Below the pieces are notes generated by a model that made no database searches, had not been told where the DNA came from, and was given only the letters and a program-made list of their open reading frames with translations. 20,167 nucleotides of DNA from a virus: positions 1 to 20,167 of IMG/VR virus record IMGVR_UViG_3300007960_000275. The stretch is one strand, 5' to 3'. A program made the position numbers and the translations under genes. Below are positions 1-8,225 of this stretch, one piece after another. Position 1 is the first letter of the stretch; every line of letters starts with the position of its first letter.

Positions 1-3000
1 AGATCTCCCTGCTCATACCATGCAAATTTAAATTTAGAAGTGTCTAACCAAATTTGCCCAACATTTGTCTGTGTCCATGTGTTATAATCTGCAGGATCAT
101 AAGGTGTTTTGTAAGAAATGTTCTGTTCAACTCGACCAAATAGTTTACCTTTGGCTGGGTCTATGTGTTCCAATCTGCTGATCAAAGATGATGTTTTCCT
201 ATTGATGATCTGAACTGTTTTTGTTTGCTCCGTGTCAATTAAATTTGGCTGGGTTTGTAGCAATTCCCATCCGCTGGCATCTGTAGATTTTTTCTTAAAC
301 CAATACACCTGGCCTGCACCTAAATAGGTAGAATCACCCGAACCTGTAACACTTTGTCCTGGTGCTCCCACAAAAATTGACCTGTTGTATGAGGCCATGG
401 CATTGCCAAACTTGTCATTGGTTGATAGATCGCCGGGTTGTATCTCAGATTCAAACACAAATTTTGTATCTAATTTAGAAAATACGAAAGCTGCCCCTGT
501 GCTGTACACAGTGCTAACAAAAGATGTTGCTTTGCCGTCGAAGGTTGTTTCAGCAGTGACTGTCGAACCATCTGAAAGAAATTTATCAAATGTTGTTTTT
601 TGTTTTGGACCAAAATTCTGCGAATGGATCATCAATCTCTTGCCGTCTATGGCAACATGTTGTCCAAACTTGCTGTTTGCTCTATAAGATGGTTGATTGA
701 TTGTTTGATGTAACTTGTATTGTGATATTACAATCCTATCTCCTTGTGAAGGAGCAGTGTTAAAAGTTATCACATTGCCGGATACTGTGTAATTGTATAA
801 AGTATTTCCATTGATAGTGACTGCGATAGAATCAGAATCCAAAGCAAAAGTGGAAGTGAATGCAGATGTAGATCCGTCTCCTGTGTGAGACGAAGAATTT
901 AATTTATAAAAATAAACTGCTCCCTGAGGATTATCACCAACTATGGTGTTGGGAGATCCTATCACTAAATCCTTGTCTGTTGAACTGATGTCTAATGAAT
1001 ATCCAAAATTTGCACCTTGATTGTTAGGACTTGCTATCTCTTGCACTTGATAATAATTAGAGTCATCGTTTAATCTGAACACATACACAGAACCAGAATC
1101 TGTCGCACTGTCACCAAACGATGACGAATCAAGATCATAATACGGTGAGCTCACTGTTAGTGTCGAAGCATCACCAGTCACAGCAATTGAAAATCCAAAC
1201 TTATCAATCGATTGAGATGATGTTCCCGGTGTCAGTGTCTGACTGTAAATGTATTGACCATTTGTTTTTTTGAACACATAAACTTTTCCTGGATGCATGC
1301 CTGAATCAGATGATAATGTAGTGCTGGATGGTGCTCCAACATACAGATAAGTTCCATCAGTGGAGCATGCAGTGGACCATCCAAAGTACTCATCGCTATC
1401 TAATGTCGGCGATGCAACTGATTGTGAAATTCCAAAACTGCCAAACTGATCTTTGGTCATTACATGCACCAATCCTTGATTGGTTTCTGTGGTTGTGCCT
1501 ACCACTGATGTGATAGAAACCACACTTGAAGAGTCTTCTAACCAAATATTTTCAGTTGTAAAGACTCCACTTATGACTTTCACATACAGCACATTATTTG
1601 TGGTGTCGCTGATTAAAATTCTTCCTGTGGCTTCGCTGTCTGTGCCATATATCAATTGACCAGGTGCAAACTGTGTGTATGCAGATGAAAGATTCAATCT
1701 CATTATATCTTTGGAATACGGTGATCCAGAGAAAATAGTGTTGCCATCGCCAACTATTGCCACGCTGGTTCCATTTTTATCCGATGAGTCAGAGTTTAGA
1801 TATGTGTACACTATCTCATTTTTTAACCTAAAGGTATCAGTATCAGAATTCCTTGTGTAAACCACTGTTGCATTTTCGTTGGGAGAACCAATTGCCAACA
1901 CAGTTCCGTTGTCTGAATTTATTTTTACTGCTGTTCCAAAATTTGTGTTCTCAGCAGTTGAAATTAAACTTCTATACTTTTGTTGTGTCTTAAAAACAGA
2001 GTCATTGTTAATTTGATAAATTTTCCATAATCCAGAGTTTGTAGTGTATCCGTTGTCAACAAAAACAGTATCTCCTGTTTGAAATCCATTTATCGGAGTA
2101 ACATTAAGAATATCATCAACTGTCGATAATCTTACAGAAGTCAACTTCATAATTGTGCCGTTTTGTTTGGTACTATCAAAAGATTGGTTGAAAGGCACAC
2201 TAAATTTGTACAATCCATCTGTGCTGTCGGGAGAATCTGTCACTTTGTATATTCCGTCAATGGCATTGTTGAAATTTTTCACCACTATGTAATCACCCGC
2301 CACAAGTCCATGTGGATTGTAGGTTGTGAATTGTAATATGCCATCTCTGGCTTCGTATAGATCGATATAATTGTCTATGGTAGTTGCTCTGTACACTTGC
2401 CAGTCAAAGGTAAATGTGTTAGCCAACCAAATTCTGTCACCTTCGAACATGTTGGCGACATCAAGTGATAATAATTCTTGCTCGTCAAATGCATTAAATT
2501 TTACCAACTGTGGTTGCACATAACCAGCCATTGGATACTTGAATAGGTAGTTTGGAGTATTCAATGTGTCATAGGCAAAATTAGAAAACACTGGAAGGTT
2601 CAATTCGTATGGTCTATCTTGCAACTCAGATGCAGAAACATTAATAATATTTTGAGTGTCATCTTCTACAGCTTGTGTTATCTTGTATATTTGTTGTTGC
2701 TGTCTATGTTTGTTGTCATCTAAGGCAAATAGGTAATTTTTATCTGTTCTATAGGAACCATATTCACCAATTCTAAATGCATTTTCCTCAAAAACTTTAT
2801 ATTCCACTGCATCCTGAACAGTTGTCGGTGATTTGAATCTTTGAATAGGTTTTGTGGTGCCTTTGTCTTTGATCATTCCTTGATAGAATTTGTATTGGGT
2901 AAGTTCATCCAATCCCAAGTTTTCCCAATATGGTCTGCTTTGGAAACCAATCAAATGCTGTGCATATTTTTGCTGTTCTGCATCAAAGTTTTCTGTATCA

Positions 3001-6000
3001 AGTGAATAAAAATCTCTGAATGATTCTGCTTTGGCATCCCAGTTTGGCAATAGATCTTTTTGGGGTTGATTTGTTTTGAGTCTATAATTTGCATTGTTGA
3101 AATTTTCTCCCGAATTATGATTTCTCAGTGCCACATATGTGTTACCTTGATGGGTAACGACATCGCCTTTTTTGTAATCCTTGTACGCTGTCCAAGAATA
3201 AATTTTAGCAGTGTCTATGATGTAACCTGGAGAGTAAATATCACCGTTCCAATTTGCTGTCTTCCATCCAACTAATTTGACACGGTCCTGTCTTACTCCC
3301 ATCAAGTCATCATAGATAACATCCTGAAATGATGTTTTGTTGTCTAAAATCAACACATGTTCTTTTTGAATTGCTCTGATATCAGCATTATAAATTCCGT
3401 CTTGATCAGGGTTGGTTTCGATAATAAACTGACCATTGGTCCTGTTGGTCGAAAGACTGGTTGGTTGGATAGGAAATCCGTCCTGTTGCAACACGGTATA
3501 AAAATTATCTCCTCCTATCAAATCGTCTCCAGTAGAATTTTCTTTTTCAAACTTTAACTTTGCCGAAGCAGGCGATAATGTTATTACAGCAGAATTTTCC
3601 CAATCCTGTGTGCTCCAAAATAAAAATTCTTTGACCGAAAGATCCCAATTGATAGGAACATTCAATTCTGTAGAAAATTCATCAAAAATAAATCCTTTGG
3701 ATTCTAAGTAACGATTGTATCCATACAAGAAATTGGCAACCTCTTGGGTTGATCTTAGTTCAGTTCCATAGGTTATTTTAGATACATTTTGTAGATAATC
3801 TTTGTACTTGTTGACTCTTACTCCTCCTTTGAGAGGAAGGCTTGCACCAATCTTGCTCCAATTGTTTTCATCAAAAGTTTGCACACTGGCAATATTTTTT
3901 TGGGCTCTGTAAAAGAATCCCGCATTTTTGACTATAGAACCAGATGCATAAAATCCATTTGGCTTCCAGTCAACATATGACTCTGTGGTAGCTCCGACTA
4001 CAATTACATCACTGTTGTTGTTGATCCTTGGAGCATGATAAGAAAACGATCTATCAAAATTATTATATCCACTGATCTTGTAACCGTTGGTTGATTTTTC
4101 AACAATCACACCAGAATAATTCACAGTGTCTATTGGCGAGCTTTTGAACAAATACAAATTGAAATTCTCTTTGGGAATGTAAACGCTTTTATTAGTTGAT
4201 GAAGGACTGTAACTGCCAACTATCACATTCATGTTGTCTTTGTTGCTGAATCCTCCCAATTTGTAAGCCAACTGCACATTTAAGTTGGACAGTCTATTGG
4301 CGATGTATTCTATACCGTAACCCAATCCTTTGACATAGTCATAGATCAAATTGATGTAACCAGATGTCAGGGTTGATCCAGTTGGTAGAGCATAATTTGT
4401 TATGGTATCTCTGTACTTGCCGTCATAGACATATTGACCAATTGCGTTTTTATTAATTCTGGATGTGTCAAAATATATGCCGGCGTACTGTCCCGGTCTG
4501 GCTAAGAATTTTGCAATCTGCAGGGCAAATCTAAACGATGACGATTTCCTCCATGCAGTTTCAGGAGGTCCCCAATCACCAAACACCCATGAAGATGATT
4601 GCAACTGTTCGGAACTGGTGCCTCCTTTGATTATGCCTGCATTTGCTGGATCCAACAATCTGCCCGCATCGTCAACAGGAATATTATTCAACACCCCATT
4701 ACGAGCATATCTTCTGTAGTAACCTTTGCGTGGACCTTGTGGAATGTAACCCTGCGACACGTGGTTCCACAATAAGGTATTACCACCGGTGTATGGTGCT
4801 GGTCCATATTCGCTGTCCCACCAGTCGGGTTTTTGAGAAAACTCAAACATTTCCCAAGGTGCTGTGTGTGGCCTATCTGTGTCAAACCATAAATGGTATA
4901 TCCTTCTCCAGAAACCTATCAATTGTGAGTCGTCGAATTTGGCTTTATAACCTGTCCATTTGTAGGTCCACGGATTGCCGGAATCGTAGGTCGAATTAGT
5001 AGAATAGTCTATGGCGTTCACACCCGACCAAGTGTAGAATTCCCTCGCTATCAAAGAATCATACTGATCTGTGCTATAATCATTGAGTCTGTAAAACCCA
5101 GGTTCTAAATTTATTATATCGTCCTTGTACTCTGCCTTGATGTTGTTGAAGATCCTTTTTTCAAATTCCAACAATATGTCATCTCTAAAATCATTGTATG
5201 CCACAGTGATGGCACCATCATGACCTTCTATGACGTATATGCCTTGAGTGGTGGAATCTTCGGATTGATAAGTGTCATCTAAGAATTTTCTTGGAGCGTA
5301 TTTAGGAGCTAATCCCAATTTAGCGGGAGTCGACGGAATGTATGATCCTTGCGTTGACACATATTCGTCTATGAGTATGACATCATTTACTGCCAAAGAT
5401 TTTAAAATTTTTATTCCTATCAGTGCTGTAGAATCTTCTAAGTTTGTGAAAATGTAATCAATGCCATGCAATAATTGGACATTGTTTAGATAAACGTACA
5501 CCGACTTCTCAGATAATTGGATTAAATCAAAAGAATCTGTGATAGGATATGAAGTTATGTTGATGTCAGCAACTTTGTAAGATAAGGTGTTCTTGTTTGT
5601 GCCATACGCCAGCATGTCTGATCCAAAATAAGGCATCGAACTGTTTTTGTTTGAATTGATATGTCCCAACAAGATATCTAACTGTTCTGCAATCGTTCCG
5701 TTGAGATTAGAAGTGTCGCACAGAGTGATGATAGATTTTTTTACTTTTTCATAATCGTTAGAAGCAGTTCTCAGTGCGGAAGGTAAATCAATCACCGGAT
5801 CTCTCACCAACACCGAAGCCAATGGCAAGTTAGAAGAATGCTGTAAAAATTTTGTGGTGTAAGCAAACACATTATCTAAATCTCTACTGTTGTTAATTCC
5901 GGCAGGACTTCCAGAAAAGGATGGATGATTTTGGACTCCTGTTTTATAGTGAGCAGATATATCTCCGTGTGTGAAGGAAATAATATTTTTGTTCAATGGA

Positions 6001-8225
6001 TTGCTGACTGCTGTCACAGGCACTTCCCAGAAGCCGTCGTTTGTTGGAAAATCTCTGTCAGAATATGATTTTATGGTTACCTGTGCTCCTTCTTCCTGTC
6101 GTTTGTTCAATCTAATGATTAAATTCTTGTTTGTCAGTTTCCTTGTGTAGTCACTGGTAAGTTCTCCGTTTATAAAAACTTGTAGTGTCACGTCTGTGAG
6201 CAGTGCTGAATTCCTCCAAGCTTTTATTTCAAAATCTGTTTGATTTTTCTTTGCTGTGTACTCTTCGATTCTCTGCTGTGGATGTTGGATTATGTTTTTT
6301 TTCCAGTTGTTGATCAACGAATAACCTGTGCGTTGGTTGACTTTTAAAAAATATTGCCTTAAATTGAAAGTTTCTAATCCTCCCGAACTAATATTTTGGA
6401 ATGTGCCATTATTGTATGTGTCATTCAACTGAATGTCGGACAACAATCCAAACCTTTGGTATATCACATTGGTTCCGTAAACTGTGTCGGGCGTTCCTTG
6501 GGTGGCATCAGTGGCCACTTCGAAAATAGTGGACCCTTTGAAAGTGGTAGAAAGAAACAAATCATTGTTGGCCAAACTGTTTGCATCACTGTCAAACAAA
6601 TCAAACAGTGGCTTTTGTTGCAGTTTTGTTTTGGCTTGACTGGCCACCCATGATCCGTTGTGATAATGATAAGTTTTTCCTTTTTGTGTTGCTCCCTTTT
6701 TCACAAATATGCTCTGGCCTTCTTGCACAGTGGTCGAGTCGTCATCAAAAGAAATCCTTAGACTGCTGTCCCCAAGGGTCACGAACCGTACAGTGAAAAT
6801 TTTATTTTTTTGTTCAGCGTCGTTGGTGAACACAATGGTCGAGCCTTCGGTCACTGTGGTCTTATCTATGCTCAATCCCAATGATCCCTGCAGGGTACTG
6901 AATGCATCAGTCGTCTTTGTGTCAACAAAATCAACTCCCCTGCCGGTAGTACCATGATTGTATAATTGCAGGCCCGGAACAAATTCAATGATAGGTCTTT
7001 TGGCTCTCTGAGACTCTAACAATTCTGTCTGCAAATTGTTTTTCAAATTTGCTGTTTCGATCACAGATCTATGGAACCATCTGTTTCCTCTGGACCATGC
7101 ATTTAAATCTTGAGATGCACGATTGATGGTCCAATAGTCAGGAAATTCTATTATGCCAATTGTTTCTCCCCAGCCTTTGGAATCCCAACCAGTTGTTCCA
7201 TTGTAATCCCATGGCTCGACTTCGCTGATTCCATACAATTCATACACTAATAGATTTTTTTGGTCGACTAACATGATGCTTCTGCCAACATTCTCTACGT
7301 AGAATGTTTGCGGCCTGTCAGCAACTGGATCTCCTTGGAAAACAATTTTTTGTCCAGAAGAATATGTCAATCCAAGACTGTCAGTGAACTCGTTTACACC
7401 AACAAGATTTTCATTTATGTCGAAACTTTCGTTGGCGAGATCTTTGATGATAAATCTGCCTTGCATGCCTTGATGGAATTCGCATTGATAGTACAACACA
7501 GTTTCTGGTATTGTGGACGAATCCGATGTGGGGATGTGTAAAGTCACAGTGCCAGAAGTGGCTCCATTATTTGTCACATAGTCTGTGTTTGCTGTGCTGT
7601 CGCGACCAGTTCCATAGTCTGTTTTTATCCAGAAATTCATGCCTGGCGCATCTATCACAAAATTATATGTGTTGCCCCTGTAAATTGTGATATCAGGATT
7701 GGTGGTTGTTTTGTTGTTGAATTTCCATCCAGACAGGCCTTCATTAGTAACATTGATTGTTATGATGCTTCCGGGATTGTCGATGTTGGACTGCACAGAA
7801 AGGGGACCATTTGGTATCCAAAAGTACTCTCTAAAGTTCACCAATTTGTCTGGGTCAACCGGTGGTGCGTATGAATAAAAATCGCTCTGCCATAATTTGT
7901 CATGTCTGAACTTGTCTCCTCCACGGGCGCCAACTTCATTCACAACATCAATGTATGGTGCAATAAAATCCACATTAGAGCCATCCGACTTATATGTGGT
8001 TGCGGGCTCCAGTTGATAGTTTTGTCTATCTGCACTCTGCTCTTCCAAGTAGACATCATTCTTCCTGAAAGAACTCTGATATTTTTGTCCCACAAAAGCA
8101 TTGATCTTATCCAAAGTGGATGGTTCGATGTATTGATCAAGGGTAGAAGATAAGAATTTTTTATTTTTTTCAGTTTGAAAAACTTGTGGCAGTAACTTGT
8201 GTGAAGGTCGAGTCGATTTGGCCAT
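1..8225 (-). CDS. Giant modular virion structural protein in the gp7 position, partial (C-terminus beyond the left edge)
   Basis: One frame stays open from ATG at 8225-8223 to base 1, giving at least 2,741 residues with no stop in the window. The start is fixed by a TAATG junction with the gp6 stop. It directly follows gp6, where T4 carries gp7 (1,032 residues), so a baseplate or tail-periphery role is likely, but I see no clear gp7 sequence match. Modules in order: an N-terminal region (1-160) with LLPQVFQTEKNKKFLSS; a cupredoxin-like module (about 165-262); a TYHYHNGSW segment near 519; a Trp-rich block with FDTDRPHTAPWEM at 1114-1124; two short carbohydrate-binding-like modules (1420-1456 and 1678-1714); seven FG-GAP-like repeats (about 2085-2660); and a tail with GKLFGR and GQIWLDT. 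The Trp-rich and C-terminal blocks recall large cyanophage structural proteins (from memory, not checked). It is probably a fibre-like or receptor-contacting baseplate component. Coding is certain; the exact role is not. Confidence 0.9.
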   Translation of the reverse strand, partial: MAKSTRPSHKLLPQVFQTEKNKKFLSSTLDQYIEPSTLDKINAFVGQKYQSSFRKNDVYLEEQSADRQNYQLEPATTYKSDGSNVDFIAPYIDVVNEVGARGGDKFRHDKLWQSDFYSYAPPVDPDKLVNFREYFWIPNGPLSVQSNIDNPGSIITINVTNEGLSGWKFNNKTTTNPDITIYRGNTYNFVIDAPGMNFWIKTDYGTGRDSTANTDYVTNNGATSGTVTLHIPTSDSSTIPETVLYYQCEFHQGMQGRFIIKDLANESFDINENLVGVNEFTDSLGLTYSSGQKIVFQGDPVADRPQTFYVENVGRSIMLVDQKNLLVYELYGISEVEPWDYNGTTGWDSKGWGETIGIIEFPDYWTINRASQDLNAWSRGNRWFHRSVIETANLKNNLQTELLESQRAKRPIIEFVPGLQLYNHGTTGRGVDFVDTKTTDAFSTLQGSLGLSIDKTTVTEGSTIVFTNDAEQKNKIFTVRFVTLGDSSLRISFDDDSTTVQEGQSIFVKKGATQKGKTYHYHNGSWVASQAKTKLQQKPLFDLFDSDANSLANNDLFLSTTFKGSTIFEVATDATQGTPDTVYGTNVIYQRFGLLSDIQLNDTYNNGTFQNISSGGLETFNLRQYFLKVNQRTGYSLINNWKKNIIQHPQQRIEEYTAKKNQTDFEIKAWRNSALLTDVTLQVFINGELTSDYTRKLTNKNLIIRLNKRQEEGAQVTIKSYSDRDFPTNDGFWEVPVTAVSNPLNKNIISFTHGDISAHYKTGVQNHPSFSGSPAGINNSRDLDNVFAYTTKFLQHSSNLPLASVLVRDPVIDLPSALRTASNDYEKVKKSIITLCDTSNLNGTIAEQLDILLGHINSNKNSSMPYFGSDMLAYGTNKNTLSYKVADINITSYPITDSFDLIQLSEKSVYVYLNNVQLLHGIDYIFTNLEDSTALIGIKILKSLAVNDVILIDEYVSTQGSYIPSTPAKLGLAPKYAPRKFLDDTYQSEDSTTQGIYVIEGHDGAITVAYNDFRDDILLEFEKRIFNNIKAEYKDDIINLEPGFYRLNDYSTDQYDSLIAREFYTWSGVNAIDYSTNSTYDSGNPWTYKWTGYKAKFDDSQLIGFWRRIYHLWFDTDRPHTAPWEMFEFSQKPDWWDSEYGPAPYTGGNTLLWNHVSQGYIPQGPRKGYYRRYARNGVLNNIPVDDAGRLLDPANAGIIKGGTSSEQLQSSSWVFGDWGPPETAWRKSSSFRFALQIAKFLARPGQYAGIYFDTSRINKNAIGQYVYDGKYRDTITNYALPTGSTLTSGYINLIYDYVKGLGYGIEYIANRLSNLNVQLAYKLGGFSNKDNMNVIVGSYSPSSTNKSVYIPKENFNLYLFKSSPIDTVNYSGVIVEKSTNGYKISGYNNFDRSFSYHAPRINNNSDVIVVGATTESYVDWKPNGFYASGSIVKNAGFFYRAQKNIASVQTFDENNWSKIGASLPLKGGVRVNKYKDYLQNVSKITYGTELRSTQEVANFLYGYNRYLESKGFIFDEFSTELNVPINWDLSVKEFLFWSTQDWENSAVITLSPASAKLKFEKENSTGDDLIGGDNFYTVLQQDGFPIQPTSLSTNRTNGQFIIETNPDQDGIYNADIRAIQKEHVLILDNKTSFQDVIYDDLMGVRQDRVKLVGWKTANWNGDIYSPGYIIDTAKIYSWTAYKDYKKGDVVTHQGNTYVALRNHNSGENFNNANYRLKTNQPQKDLLPNWDAKAESFRDFYSLDTENFDAEQQKYAQHLIGFQSRPYWENLGLDELTQYKFYQGMIKDKGTTKPIQRFKSPTTVQDAVEYKVFEENAFRIGEYGSYRTDKNYLFALDDNKHRQQQQIYKITQAVEDDTQNIINVSASELQDRPYELNLPVFSNFAYDTLNTPNYLFKYPMAGYVQPQLVKFNAFDEQELLSLDVANMFEGDRIWLANTFTFDWQVYRATTIDNYIDLYEARDGILQFTTYNPHGLVAGDYIVVKNFNNAIDGIYKVTDSPDSTDGLYKFSVPFNQSFDSTKQNGTIMKLTSVRLSTVDDILNVTPINGFQTGDTVFVDNGYTTNSGLWKIYQINNDSVFKTQQKYRSLISTAENTNFGTAVKINSDNGTVLAIGSPNENATVVYTRNSDTDTFRLKNEIVYTYLNSDSSDKNGTSVAIVGDGNTIFSGSPYSKDIMRLNLSSAYTQFAPGQLIYGTDSEATGRILISDTTNNVLYVKVISGVFTTENIWLEDSSSVVSITSVVGTTTETNQGLVHVMTKDQFGSFGISQSVASPTLDSDEYFGWSTACSTDGTYLYVGAPSSTTLSSDSGMHPGKVYVFKKTNGQYIYSQTLTPGTSSQSIDKFGFSIAVTGDASTLTVSSPYYDLDSSSFGDSATDSGSVYVFRLNDDSNYYQVQEIASPNNQGANFGYSLDISSTDKDLVIGSPNTIVGDNPQGAVYFYKLNSSSHTGDGSTSAFTSTFALDSDSIAVTINGNTLYNYTVSGNVITFNTAPSQGDRIVISQYKLHQTINQPSYRANSKFGQHVAIDGKRLMIHSQNFGPKQKTTFDKFLSDGSTVTAETTFDGKATSFVSTVYSTGAAFVFSKLDTKFVFESEIQPGDLSTNDKFGNAMASYNRSIFVGAPGQSVTGSGDSTYLGAGQVYWFKKKSTDASGWELLQTQPNLIDTEQTKTVQIINRKTSSLISRLEHIDPAKGKLFGRVEQNISYKTPYDPADYNTWTQTNVGQIWLDTSKFKFAWYEQGD
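380..1970 (-). repeat. Seven FG-GAP-like repeats (predicted seven-bladed beta-propeller) with two inserted modules
   Basis: Seven protein-level repeats of the form (D/N)-x-FG-x-(S/A)-(V/I/M)-A...DG..L.(V/I)G(A/S)P begin at FG or equivalent codons at 1940, 1775 (NG instead of FG), 1385, 1199, 1007, 668 and 410. These are residues 2096, 2151, 2281, 2343, 2407, 2520 and 2606. Most repeats are followed by a (V/A)(Y/F)(V/W)F-type strand. The period is 55-64 residues where undisturbed. Longer gaps hold extra modules: FAPGQLIYGTDSEATGR after repeat 2, and a GDGSTSAF...INGNTL...FNTAPSQGD segment, typical of phage fibre decorations, after repeat 5. FG-GAP repeats form beta-propellers in integrin alpha chains and bacterial surface proteins. 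A ligand- or receptor-binding role is inferred. Confidence 0.75.
7440..7733 (-). other. Cupredoxin-like module inside the giant structural protein
   Basis: Residues about 165-262 of the giant protein read as a cupredoxin-type beta-sandwich. They open with beta-strand-like segments (ITINV, WKFNN, YNFVIDAPG) and end in LYYQCEFHQGMQG. The C-terminal motif places Cys248, His251 and Met254 as C-x2-H-x2-M, the ligand-loop spacing of amicyanin-type blue copper proteins. In related phage and marine bacterial domains, as I remember them, the first ligand lies in an APGHPFWIKT-like motif. Here that segment is APGMNFWIKT, so His is replaced by Met196. Three of four canonical type-1 copper ligands are therefore present. 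The fold is well supported by pattern; copper binding is uncertain. Confidence 0.65.

Noticed and set aside
6660-6671. TYHYH segment as a YHYH-family domain
   Set aside because: Only the four-residue string matches; the surrounding sequence (NGSWVASQAKTKL) does not suggest that family.
385-8153. Many small plus-strand open frames (60-118 codons) across the left part of the window
   Set aside because: All lie opposite the single long minus-strand frame 8225-1, have no recognisable protein features and no ordered spacing, so they are shadows of the giant gene.
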